A stretch of DNA of 64,000 nt, taken from assembly GCF_964204645.1 (NCBI RefSeq), contig NC_134026.1:21842650-21906649 (forward strand), in the 5' to 3' direction. This DNA comes from Tubulanus polymorphus. Taxonomy: Eukaryota > Nemertea > Palaeonemertea > Tubulaniformes > Tubulanidae. Below the pieces are notes generated by a model. The model ran no database searches and was not told the origin of the DNA. It saw only the letters and a program-made list of their open reading frames with translations. A program made the position numbers and the translations under genes. This document shows, one piece after another, positions 18,096 through 29,123 of this stretch (its first letter is position 1; the number at the start of each line of letters is the position of its first letter).

Positions 18096-18484
18096 TCTTT
18101 TTTTTAATGAGGAAAATGAATATGGTATCGTACATATAACATGTAGTAGATGGAAAATTGATTTTCAGAGGAAAAATGAACTAATCTGAATCTAATTTGA
18201 AGACTAAAACCCACAATCAAGGAAAAAACGTAGGAGGATTTCAACGGATTCAACTCTTCAACTCATAAATGCTAACGAAAAGCCGTTTTTGAATGCTCTA
18301 GTCTTAGATTGCGCTGGTCTTTATTCTTCAAATTAGAGGATGTTCAAATTTTTTAATGAATTATTCCAGATAAGGAAGATCAAGATTGAATATTATCTAA
18401 TGGAAAGGGTGCCACGATTCGAACCCCGGCCCTAACCCGCACTGTTGGAATCACGTAAGGTGCTGCCGCCTGCCTTCATACATT

Positions 18485-21400
18485 CCCTTTCCGGTAGAAA
18501 CTAATCCAAAATGGTGGGTACAAACTGTTCGTTTTATTTTCTAAATCTGTCAACATCTATCTACTCCGTCGTCAATGAGTTTTAGTAGTGGTTTGATTAA
18601 ATAAATTTATTCATGCGGATTTGAAAAATATTTGTCAAGCTATTCTTAGAATCGATAAATATGTATTTTCTTGTCATGTAAATAAAGCTGTGAACGTGTG
18701 GCTTAAAACCTGTGTAAAATGTCGATCTTCGTAAATTTTCTTACTTATTTATGATACCTGTCGTGTTCTTTTTCCTCAGACGAAGGGTACTTCGAGTTTT
18801 GGAAAGCGTCATAATAAGACGCACACATTATGCAGAAGATGTGGCCGCAGTAGTTACCACATCCAGAAGAAGAAATGCGCCCAATGTGGTTATCCCGCTG
18901 CGAAATTGAGACACTGTAAGTTACCAAATCATCTGAGTTCCTAGCAGTTTGTAAATGATGTTATTGCCAGAGAGATTATCCTGCTGCAGTAGGTCATTTT
19001 GGTTAAAGTGCAGATCCGCACCTCTCGTGATTGACGCGATCTGCTGAATGACAGAATCCAGGCTAAAATCTTTCTACTCTCTCTAGTGAAGATATCTTAA
19101 AATTAGCCAATGGCAATGTACTGAATTGCTGATGACATTTTGAATCTAAAACAATGATATTTCATGTAATTGATTGCACCGTTTACGCGGAGAGGTGCGG
19201 ATCTGCACTTTTACCGGTCATTTTCGCACCGCGTGATACTACTGTCCGTCACACATGTTCTCCGTCCAACATTTCGATCCGTAATTTTGTTGATAATCAG
19301 TTGATCTGAGTATATAATGCATCGTTGTGATCAGTAAGGATTTGGTATTCAGATATCAATTTTTTAATTCACGTGAACTTGTTTTTGTTTTAATTTATCA
19401 GCGATAGTGAATCGAGAATACGCGGTGCGTAAACGCTGAAAAACAACTTCCGCGGTCTGTAATAGGGCGCCACTTACTGTGTTTAGTTATGCTAACGAAA
19501 ATGTTAAGATCTGATGTCGTAGCAATGTCTTCGAGCGTCGGTGGAGCAATTTTTTCAGTATACCCGAGCGTACGCCAGATATAACCCCAAATTCGTTGTA
19601 ACGCCATGTTTTCGAAAACATTGGCATTATGAATAAAGGGCTTTTAAAGAACCATTAGGGAGGCCTAAACAGCTGTTGCTTGAGTGTCCTACTTAATACT
19701 TGCCATCCTCACACAACTAAGTTATATAAACACATAGTGGGAAAATGACCGCGACTGCGGCCAAACCTTTACATTTCTTTACTTGACTGTTATTTCAGAA
19801 GAAGTAAAGAAATATTCTGGTGTTCATCATGTTATGATGATTGTTATTTTTACTTGCAGATAACTGGAGTGAAAAAGGAAAGAGGAGAAAGACCACTGGT
19901 ACTGGACGTATGAGACATATGAAACGTGTATTCAGACGATTCAGGTATTATTAGAATATCATACACCATTAGTCAAGAATATCATACCGCACGTACAGTC
20001 TACCCCTGATATACTGCTTACCGCCAGGTTTTCTCATTGTACATCGCTAAAAATGCCCAGTAAAACACCCCCGATATACCGCCATACTCTCTGTACCACC
20101 AAACTCGTTCTGCACCGATGTGGGTGGTATATCGGGGGTTAACTGTTGTCAAATTGTTGAAATTGGCTTCTGTATTGTGTAGTAAATGGTATAGAAATAC
20201 TTAAACCTGGTGCCGCGATTCATATTGTGATTGTATGGGTTAGGCATTGGGTGGAACCCCTGATTATAAAACAAACTCAAATATAAATAACGTTCTATTG
20301 GTTATTTCGATCAGATTTTCTGGCGCCCTGAGGTTTGTTGTTATCAAATGATTATCGATTAAACTGAGAATCTAGACATCCAGCTCGGTCGTCAACATAC
20401 CTACTCCTTAGCAGGCAGGGATCTTAGCTTTCTGTTCTAGCGAGCAATGAAAGGTTCCTAATCAGCCAAGGTAGATTAAATCTCTGCCATTGTTAAAATC
20501 CCAGCCTTTCTTATTCATTGAAAGAGCTGATTCATGCCTTTGGTACAAATTTGACGTAGTAGCCAATCCTGTTATTTGTTTAAACGTGAAGTCTTGTTTA
20601 CTAGGGTACCTTCGACTTCTTCTTAACAGCAACTGCTTTGAAAGGTGCTTGAAACTACTTTATTTTGTGCAAAATGTCAGAAACTCCTTTAAATTGAAAC
20701 TCAAGAAATACATAAATGATTAGAAATTTGTCCAGTTAAGTTTGTAGTTGTATAGAAGACAACACCCATTAAGATACAACTGGGACAAGCATTTACCCAT
20801 TAAGGCAGTAAGAAAATTATAAACCGAGTTTAGGTGGGGTTAAATATTGCTTACAAACCACCAAACCAGATAAACAGTACTGATTTAGGTCAGGAGGAGT
20901 CTATGGTAATTGGGATATGAAAGTTATGTAGACACTTTCTTTTTGAAAACTCCTTATATCCAGGAATGACATATCTGTAGGAACCCTGTTTACTTAAGTG
21001 CATAGCTTACTCCTTAGTGCACTAAGCTCAGTATTTTCCATGGACTGACATTAGAAACAGGAGCAATAGCTGTTTGAAAGATACTATCCCCTTCTCGGCA
21101 GGCAGGGATCTTAGCTTTCTGTTCTAGCGAGCAATGAAAGGTTCCTAATCAGCCGAGGTAGATTAAGATTTATCCATCGTAAAAATCCCAGCCTTTCTTA
21201 TTCTTTGAAAGTGCTGATTCATGCCGTTGGTACAAATTTGATTTTACATGAAACATAAGATACCCCTTTCAGTCAAGAAACCACCCCAGCTGAGCATATC
21301 TAACAATTCAATTGGAATTTTGGATTCCCTGATCTGTAGTGAACCGTATTAATTAATTAAACTATCCAAAACAGAATTAAGATTTTGAATCCAACCTTAG

Positions 21401-22046
21401 CAGGCAGGGATCTTAGCTTTCTGTTCTAGCGAGCAATGAAAGGTTCCTAATCAGCCAAGGAAGATTAAAATTTATCCATTGTTAAAATCCCAGCCTTTCT
21501 TATTCTTTGGAAGTGCTGATTCATGCCGTTGGTACAAATTCTTTGGGCTAGAAAAGAAATTGATACCTTGTTTCTCCTTTCCACCGAGCTTTAAAGGTGG
21601 CCGGCTAATCACCCTGTCTTTACATCATTTTTTTGCCCACTTGGGATAAACCGGACTGAATATAGTGGAACCTTGTTATAAAGAACACGGATAAGACGAT
21701 TCATCGGATATTACAAATACAGAATTTCATCTCCACTATGAAAATATAATCAATTTCACACTGATAATAACGAACTATCCGTTATGACGAACATATTTTC
21801 TGGTCCCGAGAAGTTTGTTGTAACGAGGTTCCACTGCATCTTGTTATTTTGTTATGCCTGTATCTACCCTAGAGACATATCTTCAGTCCAAAAACTTGCC
21901 CATGGAAGGCCTGTATCATCGTGAACGATATATTAAACGCTTTTCTTGGTTTTGTATTTTTCAGAAATGGTTTCAGAGAGGGTACTATTCCTAAACCCAG
22001 AAAGGGAGGTGCAGCATCAACTACAACCGCTGTTAGTCAGAAATAA
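18485..22046 (+). CDS. RPL37: 60S ribosomal protein L37 (eL37)
   Basis: Four exons: about 18485-18513 (ends exactly after ATG, as in vertebrate RPL37), 18780-18915, 19860-19944, 21965-22046; 101 aa. The start [20 protein letters not shown] and the zinc-binding cysteines in CRRCG and CAQCGYP identify eL37. The basic tail [10 protein letters not shown] ends AVSQK. It is a structural component of the large ribosomal subunit with a C2-C2 zinc finger. The pyrimidine tract CCCTTTCC at 18486-18492 is a likely 5' TOP transcription start, giving mTOR-linked translational control. A polyadenylation word lies near 22065. The last intron (19945-21964) hosts three H/ACA snoRNA copies, and intron 2 holds a MITE. 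Confidence 0.97.
18992..19224. mobile_element. MITE with 9-bp target duplication in RPL37 intron 2
   Basis: The element at 19001-19215 (215 bp) has ends GGTTAAAGTGCAGATCCGCA and, inverted, TGCGGATCTGCACTTTTACC; the arms are about 26 bp. The flanking duplication GGTCATTTT is identical at 18992-19000 and 19216-19224. Nine-base duplications are typical of Mutator-like elements (inference). Confidence 0.87.
20001..20146. repeat. Hairpin repeat ending in CCCCCGATATACC
   Basis: Inverted repeat in the RPL37 last intron with CCCCTGATATACTG / GGTATATCGGGGGTT ends. A relative with the same right-hand part (GATGTGGATGGTATATCGGG) lies at about 42075-42170 inside the giant foldback. Confidence 0.6.
20404..20550 (+). 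ncRNA. H/ACA box snoRNA, copy 1
   Basis: Intronic RNA with two hairpins. The H box is AGATTA (ANANNA) at 20473-20478. The ACA box is at 20545-20547, exactly three bases before the inferred 3' end. The 5' hairpin lower stem is CCTTAGC with GCCAAGG (one A-C mismatch). The 3' hairpin has CAGC...GCTG at the base of its upper stem, 15 nt before the ACA, the spacing required for a pseudouridylation pocket. Two close homologues lie downstream in the same intron. The family was not identified. Confidence 0.8.
21092..21237 (+). ncRNA. H/ACA box snoRNA, copy 2
   Basis: Second copy in the RPL37 last intron. The H box AGATTA is at 21160-21165 and the ACA at 21232-21234. The lower stem of the 5' hairpin is CTCGGC with GCCGAG, fully paired. 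Relative to copies 1 and 3 it shows a T-A to C-G compensatory change and repair of their A-C mismatch, evidence for selection on the RNA fold. The 3' lower stem CCATCG / CGTTGG is also better paired than in copy 1. Confidence 0.85.
21393..21539 (+). ncRNA. H/ACA box snoRNA, copy 3
   Basis: Third copy. The H box AGATTA is at 21462-21467 and the ACA box at 21534-21536. It has the same CCTTAGC / GCCAAGG lower stem as copy 1. The 3' half of this copy, with its downstream flank, is the left end of the block duplicated to 27.76 kb. Confidence 0.82.
21661..21836. mobile_element. Pogo/Tc1-like MITE (GTGGAACC ends)
   Basis: About 175 bp with ends TATAGTGGAACCTTGTTATA and TAACGAGGTTCCACTGCA. TA at the edges suggests a TA target site. 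A second member is at 30563-30741, with degraded relatives near 20255-20350 and 46245-46300. No transposase is present. It is absent at the equivalent place in the duplicated block, so this insertion followed the duplication or was lost there. Confidence 0.8.
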
Positions 22047-22903
22047 AAGTGTTATTTTTCACATAAAATAAATCAGCCATGTATAGTGAAATCTGAAGGG
22101 TTTTTGTTGGTGTTATTTCATATTGCACAAGTATTCGGTTGGTACTTCGCGTTGCTGCTCTTGAAAGGCCCACATCATGTTGAGTGTATCCAATCAGAAA
22201 TCCAGCGAGTAACAACTCGACCAGCAGTTTGAAATACCAAAACTGAATTGCCTTTATTTTACACACAAACTTTATTTACATATTTGGAACAAGAGTGGTT
22301 GAAAAAGGAAGTTCTATCTGAACGCGACCATTAACACAAACTGTCTACGTAAAGACAATTAAAAATCAAGGACGGTATAGAACAGATGAAACTTGTATAA
22401 CAATTATCAATGACTTTGAGCTTTGCTCAATAACAAAATTAGAAATACCGCGATAGAAAATTAATCTTTCAACCAATATTTTCATACAAAAAGAGTTCCG
22501 GCGCTGTTCTAGAGTCTTGGTTCGGGCCCGCAAACAGCCGTTCAAACACTCTGGCAAGCGAGTATATTATGTTAGTTCACATTTTCACCGCCATTGTTAA
22601 ATCTAGGGGCAGCATCAGACGGTCAAGCTGACTTTTTAATCTGGCGGGCCGCCGAATTGTTTCAATCGGCCGATTCCTTAGAGACACTTTGTCCACGCCG
22701 TAAGTGCTTACTTTTGCATAAGCCTAACTACTAAAAACCATGAAAGAGTTTACGGTTATCTGTAATTGTAATAAATGACATCAAAAGTGTGTTTTCTGAA
22801 AGTGGGTAAAGGGGCCGGGTAGGGGAAATAAAGGTGTTCAGATGTTTTATGTAAAACATTGGATTACATAAGCCATACAACTTAAACGTCATAGTTCTAT
22901 GCA

Positions 22904-25787
22904 TTATATTACTGAATCCAGCAACGTTTTCATGCTTTTTTCATAATCGGCCAATATGTCATCGGAGAACCTGTTTTTGTGGTGATTGATGCTCCAATTG
23001 AGCAAACCATCCACCGTAACAAGAAGATGAACAAACAACGCCGGTCCATTGGTATACTCCGACACACTGGGGTAGGTTTTCGCGAATTTGACGATTCGTT
23101 CCGAACTAGGTGGGGTCAATTCGTACCGCCCAAAATTGGAAAAAGCCAATAACCGTTGGTAGGTTCCCGGATTAGAATGGACTCTGTCACAAAATGCTTC
23201 CGGTGTCACAGCTTTCAACGTATCGATCCAACTGAAATACATATCAAACATTCGTCCCGATTTCTTTTGCCTGATCATTTCTGTATCGAATTGTTTGACG
23301 GTTTTCCAAAATAAAGCAATGGACGATCCATCAGAAATTGATATTTTGGTCTTCATCATGATCGGTAAATTTCCCACGACATCGTCCGAAATTTTCGGTA
23401 CTGCGATCCACCGTGTACTTGCCATGTATAATGTCATCAAGTCAATAGCGCAATCTTTATTCGGTATCAGATCTAGTTTCGCTAAAAGATCTCGCATTGC
23501 CAGCGTTCCTACTACCGTACAAAAGCTGTTAACTGTTACGCCCATTTCTTTGCTTTTCTTGAATATCTTTTGGCTCGTTTCTCTCGTCAGGTTCAATGGC
23601 CAAACGCCTGAACACGGCGCATGTCCTGTTTTCAGTTTTTCGACAACAGCCGACGTCAAATTTAACGAAGAAGACCCTTCTCGCAGTTCGTTAATTTTGA
23701 ACGATAGTCTGTTCACGAATCGCCTTAACATCGGTATCTTTATCCTTTCGTTGATAACATCGAATAATGGTGGATACGTCGGTGTGCTAGTGACGTGTAT
23801 AACTTCATTTTTAATTAGTCCTTCGAGATATCCGATGAAGCTTTTGTAAATAGTCATCACTGAATGTCCATCGGCGATAGCATGAGCGAAACAGAAAATG
23901 AAAGGATATCGGTAGGCCCCGTTAGGTTGTTTCGTGGCCTCGAACAGACGTACGCGCCAGTTCGGTTCTCCCTCTTTAAAACTAGTAACTGATTCAGCAT
24001 CAAATGCATCATTCCAATTGCAGCTTCTTTCCTTCAAAAACCGTATTTTCTTTTTCTGCAGGGGGACGAAATACTTCCTCAACGGAATATGATCATGCGC
24101 CGTCTCTTGAAAGATAGTACAGCGCAAAAATGGGTATCGGTCCCACAACAAACTAAGCGCGTCGATTACCAGGGTTTCGGTGAGCGGTTTGGAGCTGTCG
24201 AGGAAAATAACATTGAGGAGTAAGATGTTCGCATACTTGGTATGAGCGTGGCTAAGATACCTTTCAACACAGTCTAGCGGTCGGCCACAGTTACCTAAAA
24301 TATTTGACGTTGAAAATTCAATAAGAAATATTTTACAGTTTTGTTTCTGAATAGTATATATCGTTTAATTGTTGTTAGGAAAGTTAGACCATAAAAAATC
24401 AAAATCATATTTGTTAAAGGGAATAAACGAAAATCACCACTCCAAAATATCCATTTGGGCGCGATCCCGTACATCATCTGGTAGTCAGAGTAACGAAAAA
24501 GTGTTTATCACAATCTCTTGAGAAAGGGGTATAAGTGCCGAGAATATCCAAATCAGGACCCAGTTCCACAGTTGTGAGTTAGAGTTAACTCTGAGTTAAA
24601 ATTAGTTCATTTTCAATGAGTTAACTCAGGGTCAAATTTTAACTCCGAACTGTGGAACTGGACCCTGGGATACATATCGCGGTAGCGCTCTCATATCCAA
24701 ACCGGGAAATATCCGTGTCAGAGCAGCAGTCACAAACTTACCAACTTTATCCAGCTAAGATACTCAATAAACCGCGTATTTATCATAATACATGTAATGT
24801 AATGAAACTTAGATAATAAAGAGATTTTGGGAATTTGAATTCGGGTGAAATTAGACCCTGGATCCAAATAAAATTGTTATCTATACCACGAGAAACTATT
24901 CCTGACCTCTATGTACATGCCAAGTTTCATGATCAAACAATAAATGTTTCTCCTTTATACATGACGACCGGGTGAACACAATGCGTATGTCGACTGAATC
25001 ATAAAAAATCAAGGACCATATTCAATCAGAACCAAGTATAAATGATGTCCCATTCCAGATAAATGTTGGAATTAAGAAACAATAATTGATTATCTATTTA
25101 TTAATCATTAATTTATTATTAATTGATGTTCCCGGGGTTTTCTGTTTTCGATGGATACCAAACTTCAAATGATTCCGAAAATTATGCAACTGCAAACTGT
25201 TTACAAACTTTTCAACTCACATACATTAAGACATCAGAGGCATAATAACATCCGTTACATGCTGTGGTTTATCAGCTGATATCTTGTGAACTAATCAAGA
25301 TAGAACAAAAGTGAAAACAGTCTTCAACAGAGAAAGACATATGATATGGCTTTCAGATGATATACGTTTGGTGGCAGTATTTCAAATAACCAGGAGGGAA
25401 TATTTGTCACTACTTTATACTAAACAATGTACACTGTTACTGCTGTGTTAAATGATGCTCACAGTCATTTCGGTAACATTCCATATACTCCTTCATCCGA
25501 GAAAGTAAGCTCGATCAAAAATAGGGGGAGAGGGCAGGTGGCCCCCATAGGATCCGCACCTGCCGCCCGTGACTGAGAGTTGCAATGCCATCACGGTCGC
25601 CGGAATTCCAGCCGGGGGATGATGGCTTTATGCCGCACCTACTTCTATACAAATACTTACCTAACAGCTGTCTGATGCGTGGTGAGTCACTATTAGTGGC
25701 ATTCTCATTTCTGGAAGATGTGAGCTTTTTAAACAGCGAAAAACACAAAATCGCCGCAGCTAGGACAATCCCTACGAGTTCGGACAT
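22904..25787 (-). CDS. Membrane-anchored condensation-fold acyltransferase, copy A
   Basis: Two exons, 25661-25787 (ATG at 25787) and 22904-24294, with a GTAAGT donor and TTTTAG acceptor, joining in phase to 505 aa. Residues 4-19 (LVGIVLAAAILCFSLF) form one hydrophobic span followed by basic residues, so it is probably a type III or signal-anchored ER protein. The rest has the chloramphenicol-acetyltransferase-like fold shared by BAHD, PapA and condensation domains. The active-site motif HAIADGHS (His180, Asp184) is intact, and FSNFGRYEL near residue 425 fits the second conserved stretch. It would transfer an acyl group from CoA or a carrier to an alcohol or amine; the substrate is unknown. 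It is convergent with RPL37 and nearly identical to copy B. Confidence 0.85.
24555..24668. mobile_element. Short hairpin MITE (GACCCAGTTCCACAGTT ends)
   Basis: A nearly complete palindrome of about 114 bp in the intron of acyltransferase A, ends AGGACCCAGTTCCACAGTT and AACTGTGGAACTGGACCCT. A copy with few differences is at 60179-60294 in a PDE4 intron. A related design (GGGGCCAGTTGCA ends) is at 45949-46091. Confidence 0.8.
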
Positions 25788-27761
25788 GGTTGGATATTTC
25801 TGGGTCTATATTTCCAACAATATTTTCGCACGTTGAGGCAACACGGAAGCGATTTTTTAATTTTTTCACAAGAGCGACACGGCGATTTTTTTCACACTTC
25901 CACCGTCTTGTCTGTAGTGCGCACACTCTGTTTTATCAAAAATATATGTAATTTCTGGTTTTATGCATTGTGTTTGTATTCACACTTGAACTTGAACTTT
26001 AATCGTATTGCTCCATATAATAAATATGTAGGTTACATAGGAAATGAAATGGAATTTCAAGATAAAATATGTGAAATGTAGAACAAAATTTAAGAAACGT
26101 ACAGCAAGAGAAAAACATCAAAGCATCAAAGTGATGAACGGAGGGCAGATAAAGAGTTAACTAGATTACGCACTCGGCTGGCAATTTCATAGTCTCCATT
26201 CTAATAAGAAATAGAAAATAAAAATTTATCAAAACAAAAAAGACTTAAATCCCGCAAAAATACGAGTGTGGACAAAATAGAAACCCTAGCAGGATGAAGC
26301 GAGGGACACATGAGTAAACAGTGGAATTCGTCTTCAACGACTTCATTAGTATGACAGTAAAGGCAAAATCTTTCATTAGCTGGTAACATGGACGACAATG
26401 GCGCCTTGTCTCGATTCTAAGACGGTGGGAACCAAGACGCAGTTTAGAGAATTCGCGTCTTTTAAAGAAAGAGTTCGAAATTATATATTTCTATAGTTCA
26501 AAGTGTTTCGTAAAAGTTTATAGGTTCTTATTTTCGGATTGGAATTAACGTCGTTAACTTGAAGTAGCCACGATGAAGAATATAAATGATGCATTTTAGA
26601 CTGTAACAGCTTGTATTGGGAAAGTTGGAGCCATGATTAGACCAAACACCTAGAAGGTAAAATGATTTTAGAATGGAGAAAATTCCCGAACACCAATTTG
26701 GGAGCGTGTTCATACATTGCAAACAATCAAGATAGGATTTGTAGACTAATGAAGCGGGATTCAATTTACGAAGGCGAAACCAAAATTTAACCATCGGAGG
26801 AATAAATTATATTAGTAAGGGAAACTGGCCTAATCGCCATGAACAGTCGCATTAACGGACCTTTTTTAGTAGATATTTACCAAAGTTTAGATAGAGCGTT
26901 TCACAAGGCAGTGGGTTACATGTATAGTAAGTTACCGATTTATTGGTAATCAATAACTGATACTGCTAATTATCGTATTTCTTATTTGTGCACGGGTGTA
27001 TGGTGGCTGATAAGTGCCATGAAAATATATCCTGACAAAAATAATTTCGTCATGAAAAATAATTTTCCATTAAAAAATATTCGCGAGTGAAAATTTCGGT
27101 GTGAAAAATAAATCGTCTTCAAAATATATTTTGTGAGTAAAAGTATTTCCATCAGAAATATTTTCCTATGTCTAAAAACATCTTTGCTGTAAAAATTATT
27201 TCGCGTTTTCCCGTTTTCACGCAGCAGGTTTGTACCGTCAAGTATGTAGTGTGTATGTAGTGCATTGAACGGGACATCAAGTATAAGATGTTTTAGTTTT
27301 CGATCCTACGGCTACAGGAACTTGTATCCGTTATTTTGGCCCTTTTTTAATGATCTGCGGAGTCCATTACATTGACCAAAAATGGTTGTTCCTAGATGGA
27401 CCAGAGGAATCAAAATCAAGAGCTCTAATTTTGTTTTGACTGTACGAAATTTTCGATATTTTTGGCCCTTATTTGTGTTCACATGGACCCGATGACAGCA
27501 CCACCATCCCACCCTTCCTAACGTTAGGTCACAAGGATTCGTCACGACATTTTCGGAGCAAAGTATATTCGATTTCATAAAATTCTGTTAACTCCGCCGC
27601 CGATCACATAACTATATCTGTACTCCGAATTCCGATTTCAAAATCAAACCCCCTGTTTCGCTCCTGGCAGGTGTGGTGGGTCTGTAACACTCAACTGGAC
27701 ACTCAATCGAAAAATCAAACGAAATTTACCAACCAAATAAATAAATAAATAATAATCCCTA
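25788..27761. other. 5' flank of acyltransferase A with LINE relic and phrase array
   Basis: The first 150 bp upstream of the start (CACAAGAGCGACACGGCGAT at 25867) is also found upstream of copy B (33571-33650), so the promoter was duplicated with the gene. It is followed by a decayed LINE fragment (26190-26800) and an array of degenerate GAAAAATAATTT-like phrases (27001-27230) that begins with TGGTGGCTGATAAG. I see no other gene. Confidence 0.5.
26190..26810 (-). pseudogene. Non-LTR retrotransposon (LINE) ORF2 C-terminal relic
   Basis: Two minus-strand open stretches (26528-26794, then 26201-26398) are out of frame with each other. The second reads ERFCLYCHTNEVVEDEFHCL then LMCPSL, the Cys-rich C-terminal signature of LINE reverse transcriptases (CxxC...EDExHxLxxCP). 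The first has RKLNPASLVYKSYLDCL, matching the region before it. The frame is broken and no intact polymerase domain is present. Confidence 0.65.
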
Positions 27762-27834
27762 TTTTACGATAAAAAATCCCAGCCTCTCTTGTACATGTAC
27801 TTTGGAAGTGCTGATTCATGCCGTTGGTACAAAT
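27762..27834 (+). pseudogene. Truncated H/ACA snoRNA copy (3' hairpin only)
   Basis: Matches the 3' hairpin of snoRNA copy 3 and ends with the ACA box at 27829-27831. The H box and the whole 5' hairpin are missing, and the hairpin stem carries a GTACATGTAC insertion. It marks the left edge of the duplicated block. Confidence 0.75.
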
Positions 27835-28137
27835 TCTTGCTAGGCGAGAAAAAAAATTGATACCTTTTTTCTCCTCTCCGCTAAGCTTTAAAGGTGGCCA
27901 GCTAACCGCCCTGTCTGTACATAAATTTATTTTAGCCCACTTGGGACGTAAGTCCCAACGGGCTATTGCATTCATTTTTCGTCGATCATTCGTTCGTATA
28001 TAGATGAATCCAGACTGAATATCTAGTTATTTTGTAATACATGTATCTACCCTAGACATGTCATCTTCAGTCCAAAAACTCGCCATGGAAGGCCTGTATC
28101 ATCGTGGACGATTTTTTTATTTTTTTGTATTTTTCAG

Positions 28138-28240
28138 AAATGGCGTCAGAGAGGGTACTTTTCCTAAACCCAGAAAGGGAGGTGCAGCATCAACAACAAC
28201 CGCTGTTAGTCAGATATATAGTGTAATTTTTCACACATAG
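28138..28240 (+). pseudogene. RPL37: Duplicated last exon of RPL37
   Basis: A second copy of RPL37 exon 4 with an intact TTTTTCAG acceptor. It encodes RNGVREGTFPKPRKGG and so on, but the final Lys-stop is lost, so the frame runs on to IYSVIFHT and TAG at 28238-28240. No copies of exons 1-3 exist here. It came along with the acyltransferase duplication. It could only be used by splicing across about 8.2 kb from RPL37 exon 3. Confidence 0.8.
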
Positions 28241-29123
28241 AATAACTCAGCCATGTATAGTGAAATCTGAAGGGTTTTTGTTTGTTGGTCTTATTTCATA
28301 TTGCACAAGGATTCGGTACTTCGTGTTGCTGCTCTTGAAAAATCCACATTGCGTCGAGTATATCCGATTGGAAATCCAAAAAGTAACTATTCGACTAACA
28401 GCTTGGATTACCAAAACTTGACTGCCTTTATTTTACGCACTAACTATAATTACATGTTGGGAACAAGAAAGGTTGAAATAGGAAGTTGATGTAAAAACAA
28501 ACATGATGAGAAATGACATGACAATGATTAACACATAAGACATGGACAAACCGTCTCAAAGTAGATAGAGTGATTACATAACGACTCATCTATATTTCCA
28601 TAATGCCATTAAGGCAGTATAGATGAAACATGTGCACCAATTATCAGTGACTTTTAGCTTTGCTCCATAACAAAAATAGAAATAACCAGACACAAATTCA
28701 ATCTATCAAAACGGATTTTTTAATATAGAAATAGTTGAGTAGTTTCAGTGCTGTTTTATGAATCGTGGGAATATTTTCCGGTCCGCAAATTGTCAAAGAC
28801 TCTGGCAAGCGAGTATTATGTTAGTTCACATTTTTACCGCTATTGTTATACATTTGGGCAGCACTAGACGGTCAAGCTCTATCTTAACTCAGGCGGGCGA
28901 ATCGCCGATTCCAATGCTAGTGCTCATTGCTACTTTGTCCACACGAAAAGTGCTGAAAGTGCTTCTTTTGTATAAGCCAAACTACTAAAAACCATGAAAG
29001 AGTTTGCGATTATCTTTGTGTAAAATTGCATAGTGTGTGTAGTATATTCGGAAGGTGTTCAGTATAAAAGGGAAAACGTTACTAAAGGTGTTCAGATGTT
29101 ATATGTTGGAACATGGGATTACA

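Noticed and set aside
19945-21964. Box C/D snoRNA (as in vertebrate RPL37)
   Set aside because: I looked for RTGATGA near CTGA with a terminal stem in the RPL37 introns and found no convincing pair.
23295-23849. 184-codon open frame on the plus strand inside acyltransferase A (and 29515-30069 in B)
   Set aside because: It is antisense to a well-supported catalytic domain. It is conserved in both copies only because the sense gene is duplicated.
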